From: Pseudeuparius sepicola
Lineage: Eukaryota > Arthropoda > Insecta > Coleoptera > Anthribidae
Direction: 5' to 3'
Length of the DNA: 64,000 nt
Assembly (NCBI GenBank): GCA_963920635.1
Contig: OY987301.1
Span: forward strand, 53,636,560 to 53,700,559
Positions within the stretch are counted from its first letter, which is position 1. Each line of letters begins with the position of its first letter. Position numbers and translations under genes: made by a program. A model generated the notes under the pieces. It did no database searches. It was given only the letters and a program-made list of their open reading frames with translations, and was not told the DNA's origin. Shown here piece after piece: positions 26,666 through 41,090 of this stretch.

Positions 26666-29600
26666 GTCAATATTTTTGAATATTCAAAAAGTACTCTGGC
26701 CAGGCATTATGAAATTTTTTAGAAAAATTTGGAGGCCGGAATAGTGTTGTAGGATTCAATTTACGTCGGATAGGAATTTTTTTTTTGGAGCATGTCAACA
26801 TTTTTGAAAATTCAAAAAGTGCGCTGGACAGGCACTTAGAAATTTTTTAGAAAAATTTTGAGGCCATAATCGTGTTGTAGGACTCAATTTACGTCGGATA
26901 GGAATTTTCTTTTTTTAGCAGGTCAACATTTTTGAAAATTGAAAAAGTGCGCTGGCCAGGCACTTAGAAATTTTTTAGAAAAAATTTGGGGGCGGAATCG
27001 TGTTGTAGGACTCAATTTATGTATGATAAACTTTGTTTTTTCGGAGCATGTCAACATTTTTGAAAATTTAAAAAGTACCCTGGCCGGGCACTTAGAGATT
27101 TTTTAAGAAAATTTGGATTCCGGAATCGTGTTGTAGGACTCAATTTAGGTCGGATAGGTATTTTTTTTTGGATCATGTCAATATTTTTGAATATTCAAAA
27201 AGTACTCTGGCCAGGCATTATGAAATTTTTTAGAAAAATTTGGAGGCCGGAATAGTGTTGTAGGATTCAATTTACGTCGGATAGGAATTTTTTTTTTGGA
27301 GCATGTCAACATTTTTGAAAATTCAAAAAGTGCGCTGGACAGGCACTTAGAAATTTTTTAGAAAAATTTTGAGGCCATAATCGTGTTGTCAGGACCACAT
27401 TTTTGAAAATTCAAAAAGTGCCCTGGCCAGGCACTTAGAAATTTTTTAGAAAAATTTGGAGGCCGGAATAGTGTTGTAGGATTCAATTTACGTCGGATAG
27501 GAATTTTTTTTTTCGGAGCATGTCCACATTTTTGAAAATTCAAAAAGTGCGCTGGACAATCACTTAGAAATTTTTTAGAAAAAATTAGAGGCCGGAATCG
27601 TGTGGTAGGGCTCAATTTTCGTCGGATAGGATTTTTTTTCGGAGCATGCCAACATTTTTGAAAATTTAAAAAGTACCCTGGCCGGGCACTTAGAGATTTT
27701 TTAAGAAAATTTGGATTCCGGAATCGTGTTGTAGGACTCAATTTAGGTCGGATAGGTATTTTTTTTTGGATCATGTCAATATTTTTGAATATTCAAAAAG
27801 TACTCTGGCCAGGCATTATGAAATTTTTTAGAAAAATTTGGAGGCCGGAATAGTGTTGTAGGATTCAATTTACGTCGGATAGGAATTTTTTTTTGGAGCA
27901 TGTCAACATTTTTGAAAATTCAAAAAGTGCGCTGGACAGGCACTTAGAAATTTTTTAGAAAAATTTTGAGGCCATAATCGTGTTGTAGGACTCAATTTAC
28001 GTCGGATAGGAATTTTCTTTTTTTAGCATGTCAACATTTTTGAAAATTGAAAAAGTGCGCTGGCCAGGCACTTAGAAATTTTTTAGAAAAAATTTGGGGG
28101 CGGAATCGTGTGGTAGAACTCAATTTAAGTCGCATAGGAATTTTCTTTTCGGAGCATGTCAACATTTTAGAAAATTGAAAAAGTGCGCTGGCTAGGTACA
28201 TAGAAATTTTTATAACAATTTTAAGGGCGGAATCGTGTGGTAGAACTCAATTTAAGTCGCATAGGAATTTTCTTTTCGGAGCATGTCAACATTTTTGAAA
28301 ATTGAAAAAGTGCACTGGCCAGGCACTCAGAATTTTTTTAGAAAAATTTTGAGGGCGGAATCATGTTGTAGAACTCAATTTACGTCGCATAGGAATTTTC
28401 TTTTCGGAGCATGTCAACATTTTTGAAAATTGAAAAAGTGCGCTGGCTAGGTACATAGAAATTTTTTAGAAAAATTTTGAGGTCGGAATCGTGTTGTAGA
28501 ACTAAATTTACGTCGCATAGGAATTTTTTTTTCGGAGCATGTCAACGATTTTGAAAATTAAAGAAGTGCGCTGGCATTAGAAATTTTTTAGAAAAAGTTT
28601 GATGGCGGAATCGTGTTGTAGAACTCAATTTAAGTCGCATAGGAATTTTCTTTTCGGAGCATGTCAAGATTTTTGAAAATTGAAAAAGTGCGCTGGCCAG
28701 GCACTTAGAAATTTATAGAACAATTTGGAGGGCGGAATCGTGTTGTAGAACTCAAATTACGTCGCATAGGAATTTTTTATTCGGAGCATGTCAACATTTT
28801 TGAAAATTGAAAAAGTGCGCTGGCTAGGGACTTAGAAATTTTATAAAAAAATTTGGAGGGCGGAATCGTGTTGTAGAACTCAATTTACGTCGCATAGGAA
28901 TTTTCTTTTCGGAGCATGTCAACATTTTTGAAAATTGAAAAAGTGCGCTGGCTTAGGCACTTAGAAATTTTATAGAAAAATTTGGATGGCGGAATCGTGT
29001 TATAGAACTCAATTTAAGTCGCATAGGAATTTTCTTTTCGGAGCATGTCAACATTTTTGAAAATTGAATAAGTGCGCTGGCCAGGCACATTATGAAATTT
29101 TTTAGAAAAATTTGGAGGCCGGAATCGTGTTGTACGGCGCACGCAATTTACGTCGGATAGGATTTTTTTCCGGAGCATAACAACATTTTTGAAAATCTAA
29201 AAATTGCGCTGGCAGGCACTTCGAAATTTTTTAGAAGAATTTAGAGGCGGGAATCGTGTTGTGGGACTCAATTCACGTCGGATAGGAATTTTTTTTCGGA
29301 GCATGTCCACATTTTTGATAATTCAAAAAGTGCCCTGGCCAGGCACTTTGAGATTTTTTAGAAAAATTTGGATTCCGGAATCGTGTTGTAGGGCTCAATT
29401 TACGTCGCGTAGGAATTTGGATTCCGGAATCGTGTTGTAGGATAGGTATTTTTTTTTTGGATCATTTCAATATTTTTGAAAATTCAAAAAGTACTCTGGC
29501 CAGGCATTATGAAATTTTTTAGAAAAATTTGGAGGCCGGAATCGTGTTGTACAGCTCAATTTACCTCGGATAGGATTTTTTTTTTGGGAGCATGGCAACA

Positions 29601-30295
29601 TTTTTGAAAATCTAAAAAGTGCGCTGGCCAGGCACTTAGAAATTTTTTAGAAGAATTTGGAGTCCGAAATCGTGTTGTCAGGACCACATTTTTGAAAATT
29701 AAAAAAGTGCCCTGGCCAGGCACTTAGAAATTTTTTAGAAAAATTTGGAGGCCGGAATAGTGTTGTAGGATTCAATTTACGTCGGATAGGAATTTTTTTT
29801 TTTCGGAGCATGTCCACATTTTTGAAAATTCAAAAAGTGCGCTGGACAGGCACTTAGAAATTTTTTAGAAAAAATTAGAGGCAGGAATCGGGTTGTAGGG
29901 CTCAATTTACGTCGGATAGGATTTTTTTTCGGAGCATTTCAACATTTTTGAAAATTTAAAAAGTGCGCTGGCCAGGCACTTAGAAATTTTTTAGAAAAAT
30001 TTTAAGGCCGGAATCGTGTTGGACGGCTCAATTTACGTCGGATGGGAATTTTTTTTCGGAGCATGTCTACATTTTTGAAAATTCAAAAAGTGATGTGGAG
30101 AGGCACTTGGAAATTTTTTAGAAAAAATTAGAGGCCGGAATCGTGTTGTAGGACTCAATGTACGTCGGATAGGATTTTTCTTTTCGGAGCATGGCAACAT
30201 TTTTGAAAATTTAAAAAGTGCGCTGGCCGGGCTCTTAGAGATTTTTTAGGAAAATTTGGATTCCGGAATCGTGTTGTAGGACTCAATTTAGGTCG

Positions 30296-33200
30296 GATAG
30301 ATATATTTTTTTCAGATCATGTCAATATTTTTGAAAATTCAAAAAGTACTCTGGCCAGGCATTATGAAATTTTTTAGAAAAATTTTGAGACCGGAATCGT
30401 GTTGTAATTTACGTCGGATAGGATTTTTTTTCCGGAGCATGACAACATTTTTGAAAATTCAAAAATTGCCCTGGCCAGGCACTTTGAGATTTTTTAGAAA
30501 AATTTGGATTCCGGAATCGTGTTGTAGGACTCAATTTAGGTCGGATAGGTTTTTTTTTTGGATCATGTCAAAATTTTTGAAAATTCAAAAAGTACTCTGG
30601 CCAGGAATTATGAAATTTTTAGAAAAATTTGGAGGCCGGAATCGTGTTTTTTTTACCTCGGATAGGATTTTTTTTCGGAGCATGTCAACATTTTTGAAAA
30701 TTCAAAAAGTGCGGTGGACAGGCACTTAGAAATTTTTTAGAAAAAATTAGAGGCCGGAATCGGGTTGTAGGACTCAATTTAGGTCGGATAGGTTTTTTTT
30801 TGGATCATGTCAATATTTTTGAAAATTTAAAAAGTACTCTGGCCAGGAATTATGAAATTTTTAGAAAAATTTGGAGGCCGGAATCGTGTTTTTTTTACCT
30901 CGGATAGGATTTTTTTTCGGAGCATGTCAACATTTTTGAAAATTCAAAAAGTGCGGTGGACAGGCACTTGGAAATTTTTTAGAAAAAATTAGAGGCCGGA
31001 ATCGGGTTGTAGCGCTCAATTTACGTCGGATAGGATTTTTTTTCGGAGCATGTCAACATTTTTGAAAATTTAAAATGTGCGCTGGCCAGGCACTTAAAGA
31101 TTTTTTAGGAAAATTTGGATTCCGGAATCGTGTTGTAGGACTCAGTTTAGGTCGGATAGGTATATTTTTTTTCGGATCATGTCAATATTTTTGAAAATTC
31201 AAAAAGTACTCTGGCCAGGCATTATGAAATTTTTTAGAAAAATTTGGAGGCCGCAATCTTGTTGTACGGCGCACGCAATTTACGTCGGATAGGATTTTTT
31301 TTCCCGGAGCATGACAACATTTTTGAAAATCTAAAAAGTGCGCTGGCAGGCACTTCGAAATTTGTTAGAAGAATTTAGAGGCGGGAATCGTGTTGTGGGA
31401 CTCAATTTACGTCGTATAGGATTTTTTTTCGGAGCATGTCCACATTTTTGAAAATTCAAAAAGTGCCCTGGCCAGGCACTTTGAGATTTTTTAGAAAAAT
31501 TTGGATTCCGGAATAGTGTTGTAGGGCTCAATTTACGTCGCATAGGAATTTTTTTTTCGGAGCATCTCAACAATTTTGAAAATTTAAAAAGTGCGCTGGC
31601 CAGGCACTTAGAAATTTTTTAGAAAAATTTTAAGGCCGGAATCGTGTTGTAGGAGGCAACTTAGGTTGGATAGGTTTTTTTTTTTTCGGATCATGTCAAT
31701 ATTTTTGAAATTTCAAAAAGTACTCTGGCCAGGCATTATGAAATTTTTTAGAAAAATTTGGAGGCCGGAATCGTGTTGTAATTTACGTCGGATAGGATTT
31801 TTTTTTTCGGAGCATGACAACATTTTTGAAAATCTAAAAAGTGCGCTGGCAGGCACTTCGAAATTTTTTAAAAGAATTTAGAGGCGGGAATCGTGTTGTG
31901 GGACTCAATTTACGTCGGTTAGGAATTTTTTTTTCGGAGCATGTCCACATTTTTGAAAATTCAAAAAGTGCCCTGGCCAGGCACTTTGAGATTTTTTAGA
32001 AAAATTTGGATTCCGGAATCGTGTTGTAGGGCTCAATTTACGTCGCATAGGAATTTTTTTTCGGAGCATCTCAACAATTTTGAAAAGTTTAAGAGTGGGC
32101 TGGCCAGGCACTTAGAATTTTTTTAGAAAAATTTGTAGGCCGGAATCGTGTTGTAGGACTCAATTAATGTGGGATAAACTTTGTTTTTTCGGAGCATGTC
32201 AACATTTTTGAAAATTTAAAAAGTACCCTGGCCGGGCACTTAGAGATTTTTTAAGAAAATTTGGATTCCGGAATCGTGTTGTAGGACTCAATTTAGGTCG
32301 GATAGGTATTTTTTTTTTGATCATGTCAATATTTTTGAATATTCAAAAAGTACTCTGGCCAGGCATTATGAAATTTTTTAGAAAAATTTGGAGGCCGGAA
32401 TAGTGTTGTAGGATTCAATTTACGTCGGATAGGAATTTTTTTTTTGGAGCATGTCAACATTTTTGAAAATTCAAAAAGTGCGCTGGACAGGCACTTAGAA
32501 ATTTTTTAGAAAAATTTTGAGGCCATAATCGTGTTGTCAGGACCACATTTTTGAAAATTCAAAAAGTGCCCTGGCCAGGCACTTAGAAATTTTTTAGAAA
32601 AATTTGGAGGCCGGAATAGTGTTGTAGGATTCAATTTACGTCGGATAGGAATTTTTTTTTTTCGGAGCATGTCCACATTTTTGAAAATTCAAAAAGTGCG
32701 CTGGACAATCACTTAGAAATTTTTTAGAAAAAATTAGAGGCCGGAATCGTGTGGTAGGGCTCAATTTTCGTCGGATAGGATTTTTTTTCGGAGCATGCCA
32801 ACATTTTTGAAAATTTAAAAAGTACCCTGGCCGGGCACTTAGAGATTTTTTAAGAAAATTTGGATTCCGGAATCGTGTTGTAGGACTCAATTTAGGTCGG
32901 ATAGGTATTTTTTTTTGGATCATGTCAATATTTTTGAATATTCAAAAAGTACTCTGGCCAGGCATTATGAAATTTTTTAGAAAAATTTGGAGGCCGGAAT
33001 AGTGTTGTAGGATTCAATTTACGTCGGATAGGAATTTTTTTTTTGGAGCATGTCAACATTTTTGAAAATTCAAAAAGTGCGCTGGACAGGCACTTAGAAA
33101 TTTTTTAGAAAAATTTTGAGGCCATAATCGTGTTGTAGGACTCAATTTACGTCGGATAGGAATTTTCTTTTTTTAGCATGTCAACATTTTTGAAAATTGA

Positions 33201-36200
33201 AAAAGTGCGCTGGCCAGGCACTTAGAAATTTTTTAGAAAAAATTTGGGGGCGGAATCGTGTGGTAGAACTCAATTTAAGTCGCATAGGAATTTTCTTTTC
33301 GGAGCATGTCAACATTTTAGAAAATTGAAAAAGTGCGCTGGCTAGGTACATAGAAATTTTTATAACAATTTTAAGGGCGGAATCGTGTGGTAGAACTCAA
33401 TTTAAGTCGCATAGGAATTTTCTTTTCGGAGCATGTCAACATTTTTGAAAATTGAAAAAGTGCACTGGCCAGGCACTCAGAATTTTTTTAGAAAAATTTT
33501 GAGGGCGGAATCATGTTGTAGAACTCAATTTACGTCGCATAGGAATTTTCTTTTCGGAGCATGTCAACATTTTTGAAAATTGAAAAAGTGCGCTGGCTAG
33601 GTACATAGAAATTTTTTAGAAAAATTTTGAGGTCGGAATCGTGTTGTAGAACTAAATTTACGTCGCATAGGAATTTTTTTTTCGGAGCATGTCAACGATT
33701 TTGAAAATTAAAGAAGTGCGCTGGCATTAGAAATTTTTTAGAAAAATTTTGATGGCGGAATCGTGTTGTAGAACTCAATTTAAGTCGCATAGGAATTTTC
33801 TTTTCGGAGCATGTCAAGATTTTTGAAAATTGAAAAAGTGCGCTGGCCAGGCACTTAGAAATTTATAGAACAATTTGGAGGGCGGAATCGTGTTGTAGAA
33901 CTCAAATTACGTCGCATAGGAATTTTTTATTCGGAGCATGTCAACATTTTTGAAAATTGAAAAAGTGCGCTGGCTAGGGACTTAGAAATTTTATAAAAAA
34001 ATTTGGAGGGCGGAATCGTGTTGTAGAACTCAATTTACGTCGCATAGGAATTTTCTTTTCGGAGCATGTCAACATTTTTGAAAATTGAAAAAGTGCGCTG
34101 GCTTAGGCACTTAGAAATTTTATAGAAAAATTTGGATGGCGGAATCGTGTTATAGAACTCAATTTAAGTCGCATAGGAATTTTCTTTTCGGAGCATGTCA
34201 ACATTTTTGAAAATTGAATAAGTGCGCTGGCCAGGCACATTATGAAATTTTTTAGAAAAATTTGGAGGCCGGAATCGTGTTGTACGGCGCACGCAATTTA
34301 TGTCGGATAGGATTTTTTTCCGGAGCATAACAACATTTTTGAAAATCTAAAAATTGCGCTGGCAGGCACTTCGAAATTTTTTAGAAGAATTTAGAGGCGG
34401 GAATCGTGTTGTGGGACTCAATTCACGTCGGATAGGAATTTTTTTTCGGAGCATGTCCACATTTTTGATAATTCAAAAAGTGCCCTGGCCAGGCACTTTG
34501 AGATTTTTTAGAAAAATTTGGATTCCGGAATCGTGTTGTAGGGCTCAATTTACGTCGCGTAGGAATTTGGATTCCGGAATCGTGTTGTAGGATAGGTATT
34601 TTTTTTTGGATCATTTCAATATTTTTGAAAATTCAAAAAGTACTCTGGCCAGGCATTATGAAATTTTTTAGAAAAATTTGGAGGCCGGAATCGTGTTGTA
34701 CAGCTCAATTTACCTCGGATAGGATTTTTTTTTTGGGAGCATGGCAACATTTTTGAAAATCTAAAAAGTGCGCTGGCCAGGCACTTAGAAATTTTTTAGA
34801 AGAATTTGGAGTCCGAAATCGTGTTGTCAGGACCACATTTTTGAAAATTAAAAAAGTGCCCTGGCCAGGCACTTAGAAATTTTTTAGAAAAATTTGGAGG
34901 CCGGAATAGTGTTGTAGGATTCAATTTACGTCGGATGGGAATTTTTTTTCGGAGCATGTCTACATTTTTGAAAATTCAAAAAGTGATGTGGAGAGGCACT
35001 TGGAAATTTTTTAGAAAAAAATAGAGGCCGGAATCGTGTTGTAGGACTCAATGTACGTCGGATAGGATTTTTCTTTTCGGAGCATGGCAACATTTTTGAA
35101 AATTTAAAAAGTGCGCTGGCCGGGCTCTTAGAGATTTTTTAGGAAAATTTGGATTCCGGAATCGTGTTGTAGGACTCAATTTAGGTCGGATAGATATATT
35201 TTTTTCAGATCATGTCAATATTTTTGAAAATTCAAAAAGTACTCTGGCCAGGCATTATGAAATTTTTTAGAAAAATTTTGAGACCGGAATCGTGTTGTAA
35301 TTTACGTCGGATAGGATTTTTTTTCCGGAGCATGACAACATTTTTGAAAATTCAATAAATGCGCTGGACAGGCACTTAGAAATTTTTTAGAAAAAATTAG
35401 AGGCCGGAATCGGGTTGTAGGGCTCAATTTACGTCGGATGGGAATTTTTTTTCGGAGCATGTCTACATTTTTGAAAATTCAAAAAGTGATGTGGAGAGGC
35501 ACTTGGAAATTTTTTAGAAAAAATTAGAGGCCGGAATCGTGTTGTAGGACTCAATTTACGTCGGATAGGATTTTTCTTTTAGGAGCATGGCAACATTTTT
35601 GAAAATTTAAAAAGAGCGCTGGCCGGGCTCTTAGAGATTTTTTAGGAAAATTTGGATTCCGGAATCGTGTTGTAGGACTCAATTTAGGTCGGATAGATAT
35701 ATTTTTTTCAGATCATGTCAATATTTTTGAAAATTCAAAAAGTACTCTGGCCAGGCATTATGAAATTTTTTAGAAAAATTTTGAGACCGGAATCGTGTTG
35801 TAATTTACGTCGGATAGGATTTTTTTTCCGGAGCATGACAACATTTTTGAAAATTCAAAAATTGCCCTGGCCAGGCACTTTGAGATTTTTTAGAAAAATT
35901 TGGATTCCGGAATCGTGTTGTAGGACTCAATTTAGGTCGGATAGGTTTTTTTTTTGGATCATGTCAAAATTTTTGAAAATTCAAAAAGTACTCTGGCCAG
36001 GAATTATGAAATTTTTAGAAAAATTTGGAGGCCGGAATCGTGTTTTTTTTACCTCGGATAGGATTTTTTTTCGGAGCATGTCAACATTTTTGAAAATTCA
36101 AAAAGTGCGGTGGACAGGCACTTAGAAATTTTTTAGAAAAAATTAGAGGCCGGAATCGGGTTGTAGGACTCAATTTAGGTCGGATAGGTTTTTTTTTGGA

Positions 36201-39200
36201 TCATGTCAATATTTTTGAAAATTTAAAAAGTACTCTGGCCAGGAATTATGAAATTTTTAGAAAAATTTGGAGGCCGGAATCGTGTTTTTTTTACCTCGGA
36301 TAGGATTTTTTTTCGGAGCATGTCAACATTTTTGAAAATTCAAAAAGTGCGGTGGACAGGCACTTGGAAATTTTTTAGAAAAAATTAGAGGCCGGAATCG
36401 GGTTGTAGCGCTCAATTTACGTCGGATAGGATTTTTTTTCGGAGCATGTCAACATTTTTGAAAATTTAAAATGTGCGCTGGCCAGGCACTTAAAGATTTT
36501 TTAGGAAAATTTGGATTCCGGAATCGTGTTGTAGGACTCAGTTTAGGTCGGATAGGTATATTTTTTTTCGGATCATGTCAATATTTTTGAAAATTCAAAA
36601 AGTACTCTGGCCAGGCATTATGAAATTTTTTAGAAAAATTTGGAGGCCGCAATCTTGTTGTACGGCGCACGCAATTTACGTCGGATAGGATTTTTTTTCC
36701 CGGAGCATGACAACATTTTTGAAAATCTAAAAAGTGCGCTGGCAGGCACTTCGAAATTTGTTAGAAGAATTTAGAGGCGGGAATCGTGTTGTGGGACTCA
36801 ATTTACGTCGTATAGGATTTTTTTTCGGAGCATGTCCACATTTTTGAAAATTCAAAAAGTGCCCTGGCCAGGCACTTTGAGATTTTTTAGAAAAATTTGG
36901 ATTCCGGAATAGTGTTGTAGGGCTCAATTTACGTCGCATAGGAATTTTTTTTTCGGAGCATCTCAACAATTTTGAAAATTTAAAAAGTGCGCTGGCCAGG
37001 CACTTAGAAATTTTTTAGAAAAATTTTAAGGCCGGAATCGTGTTGTAGGAGGCAACTTAGGTTGGATAGGTTTTTTTTTTTTCGGATCATGTCAATATTT
37101 TTGAAATTTCAAAAAGTACTCTGGCCAGGCATTATGAAATTTTTTAGAAAAATTTGGAGGCCGGAATCGTGTTGTAATTTACGTCGGATAGGATTTTTTT
37201 TTTCGGAGCATGACAACATTTTTGAAAATCTAAAAAGTGCGCTGGCAGGCACTTCGAAATTTTTTAAAAGAATTTAGAGGCGGGAATCGTGTTGTGGGAC
37301 TCAATTTACGTCGGTTAGGAATTTTTTTTTCGGAGCATGTCCACATTTTTGAAAATTCAAAAAGTGCCCTGGCCAGGCACTTTGAGATTTTTTAGAAAAA
37401 TTTGGATTCCGGAATCGTGTTGTAGGGCTCAATTTACGTCGCATAGGAATTTTTTTTCGGAGCATCTCAACAATTTTGAAAAGTTTAAGAGTGGGCTGGC
37501 CAGGCACTTAGAATTTTTTTAGAAAAATTTGTAGGCCGGAATCGTGTTGTAGGACTCAATTAATGTGGGATAAACTTTGTTTTTTCGGAGCATGTCAACA
37601 TTTTTGAAAATTTAAAAAGTACCCTGGCCGGGCACTTAGAGATTTTTTAAGAAAATTTGGATTCCGGAATCGTGTTGTAGGACTCAATTTAGGTCGGATA
37701 GGTATTTTTTTTTTGATCATGTCAATATTTTTGAATATTCAAAAAGTACTCTGGCCAGGCATTATGAAATTTTTTAGAAAAATTTGGAGGCCGGAATAGT
37801 GTTGTAGGATTCAATTTACGTCGGATAGGAATTTTTTTTTTGGAGCATGTCAACATTTTTGAAAATTCAAAAAGTGCGCTGGACAGGCACTTAGAAATTT
37901 TTTAGAAAAATTTTGAGGCCATAATCGTGTTGTCAGGACCACATTTTTGAAAATTCAAAAAGTGCCCTGGCCAGGCACTTAGAAATTTTTTAGAAAAATT
38001 TGGAGGCCGGAATAGTGTTGTAGGATTCAATTTACGTCGGATAGGAATTTTTTTTTTTCGGAGCATGTCCACATTTTTGAAAATTCAAAAAGTGCGCTGG
38101 ACAATCACTTAGAAATTTTTTAGAAAAAATTAGAGGCCGGAATCGTGTGGTAGGGCTCAATTTTCGTCGGATAGGATTTTTTTTCGGAGCATGCCAACAT
38201 TTTTGAAAATTTAAAAAGTACCCTGGCCGGGCACTTAGAGATTTTTTAAGAAAATTTGGATTCCGGAATCGTGTTGTAGGACTCAATTTAGGTCGGATAG
38301 GTATTTTTTTTTGGATCATGTCAATATTTTTGAATATTCAAAAAGTACTCTGGCCAGGCATTATGAAATTTTTTAGAAAAATTTGGAGGCCGGAATAGTG
38401 TTGTAGGATTCAATTTACGTCGGATAGGAATTTTTTTTTTGGAGCATGTCAACATTTTTGAAAATTCAAAAAGTGCGCTGGACAGGCACTTAGAAATTTT
38501 TTAGAAAAATTTTGAGGCCATAATCGTGTTGTAGGACTCAATTTACGTCGGATAGGAATTTTCTTTTTTTAGCATGTCAACATTTTTGAAAATTGAAAAA
38601 GTGCGCTGGCCAGGCACTTAGAAATTTTTTAGAAAAAATTTGGGGGCGGAATCGTGTGGTAGAACTCAATTTAAGTCGCATAGGAATTTTCTTTTCGGAG
38701 CATGTCAACATTTTAGAAAATTGAAAAAGTGCGCTGGCTAGGTACATAGAAATTTTTATAACAATTTTAAGGGCGGAATCGTGTGGTAGAACTCAATTTA
38801 AGTCGCATAGGAATTTTCTTTTCGGAGCATGTCAACATTTTTGAAAATTGAAAAAGTGCACTGGCCAGGCACTCAGAATTTTTTTAGAAAAATTTTGAGG
38901 GCGGAATCATGTTGTAGAACTCAATTTACGTCGCATAGGAATTTTCTTTTCGGAGCATGTCAACATTTTTGAAAATTGAAAAAGTGCGCTGGCTAGGTAC
39001 ATAGAAATTTTTTAGAAAAATTTTGAGGTCGGAATCGTGTTGTAGAACTAAATTTACGTCGCATAGGAATTTTTTTTTCGGAGCATGTCAACGATTTTGA
39101 AAATTAAAGAAGTGCGCTGGCATTAGAAATTTTTTAGAAAAATTTTGATGGCGGAATCGTGTTGTAGAACTCAATTTAAGTCGCATAGGAATTTTCTTTT

Positions 39201-41090
39201 CGGAGCATGTCAAGATTTTTGAAAATTGAAAAAGTGCGCTGGCCAGGCACTTAGAAATTTATAGAACAATTTGGAGGGCGGAATCGTGTTGTAGAACTCA
39301 AATTACGTCGCATAGGAATTTTTTATTCGGAGCATGTCAACATTTTTGAAAATTGAAAAAGTGCGCTGGCTAGGGACTTAGAAATTTTATAAAAAAATTT
39401 GGAGGGCGGAATCGTGTTGTAGAACTCAATTTACGTCGCATAGGAATTTTCTTTTCGGAGCATGTCAACATTTTTGAAAATTGAAAAAGTGCGCTGGCTT
39501 AGGCACTTAGAAATTTTATAGAAAAATTTGGATGGCGGAATCGTGTTATAGAACTCAATTTAAGTCGCATAGGAATTTTCTTTTCGGAGCATGTCAACAT
39601 TTTTGAAAATTGAATAAGTGCGCTGGCCAGGCACATTATGAAATTTTTTAGAAAAATTTGGAGGCCGGAATCGTGTTGTACGGCGCACGCAATTTATGTC
39701 GGATAGGATTTTTTTCCGGAGCATAACAACATTTTTGAAAATCTAAAAATTGCGCTGGCAGGCACTTCGAAATTTTTTAGAAGAATTTAGAGGCGGGAAT
39801 CGTGTTGTGGGACTCAATTCACGTCGGATAGGAATTTTTTTTCGGAGCATGTCCACATTTTTGATAATTCAAAAAGTGCCCTGGCCAGGCACTTTGAGAT
39901 TTTTTAGAAAAATTTGGATTCCGGAATCGTGTTGTAGGGCTCAATTTACGTCGCGTAGGAATTTGGATTCCGGAATCGTGTTGTAGGATAGGTATTTTTT
40001 TTTGGATCATTTCAATATTTTTGAAAATTCAAAAAGTACTCTGGCCAGGCATTATGAAATTTTTTAGAAAAATTTGGAGGCCGGAATCGTGTTGTACAGC
40101 TCAATTTACCTCGGATAGGATTTTTTTTTTGGGAGCATGGCAACATTTTTGAAAATCTAAAAAGTGCGCTGGCCAGGCACTTAGAAATTTTTTAGAAGAA
40201 TTTGGAGTCCGAAATCGTGTTGTCAGGACCACATTTTTGAAAATTAAAAAAGTGCCCTGGCCAGGCACTTAGAAATTTTTTAGAAAAATTTGGAGGCCGG
40301 AATAGTGTTGTAGGATTCAATTTACGTCGGATGGGAATTTTTTTTCGGAGCATGTCTACATTTTTGAAAATTCAAAAAGTGATGTGGAGAGGCACTTGGA
40401 AATTTTTTAGAAAAAAATAGAGGCCGGAATCGTGTTGTAGGACTCAATGTACGTCGGATAGGATTTTTCTTTTCGGAGCATGGCAACATTTTTGAAAATT
40501 TAAAAAGTGCGCTGGCCGGGCTCTTAGAGATTTTTTAGGAAAATTTGGATTCCGGAATCGTGTTGTAGGACTCAATTTAGGTCGGATAGATATATTTTTT
40601 TCAGATCATGTCAATATTTTTGAAAATTCAAAAAGTACTCTGGCCAGGCATTATGAAATTTTTTAGAAAAATTTTGAGACCGGAATCGTGTTGTAATTTA
40701 CGTCGGATAGGATTTTTTTTCCGGAGCATGACAACATTTTTGAAAATTCAATAAATGCGCTGGACAGGCACTTAGAAATTTTTTAGAAAAAATTAGAGGC
40801 CGGAATCGGGTTGTAGGGCTCAATTTACGTCGGATGGGAATTTTTTTTCGGAGCATGTCTACATTTTTGAAAATTCAAAAAGTGATGTGGAGAGGCACTT
40901 GGAAATTTTTTAGAAAAAATTAGAGGCCGGAATCGTGTTGTAGGACTCAATTTACGTCGGATAGGATTTTTCTTTTAGGAGCATGGCAACATTTTTGAAA
41001 ATTTAAAAAGAGCGCTGGCCGGGCTCTTAGAGATTTTTTAGGAAAATTTGGATTCCGGAATCGTGTTGTAGGACTCAATTTAGGTCGGAT
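30296..41090 (+). repeat. Tandem duplication of a 5396-bp satellite block
   Basis: Two adjacent copies are offset by exactly 5396 bp at many landmarks: the cagatcatgtcaat variant at 30313 and 35709, the cgtgttttttttacctcgg variant at about 30645 and 36041, and cgtcgcgtagg at about 34553 and 39949. Between about 34910 and 35700 the block also carries a two-monomer deletion and a short internal duplication relative to 29770-30300. At about 41090 the array jumps to sequence equivalent to 36180, so a third copy is partial. Near identity implies a recent event or an assembly effect. Confidence 0.85.
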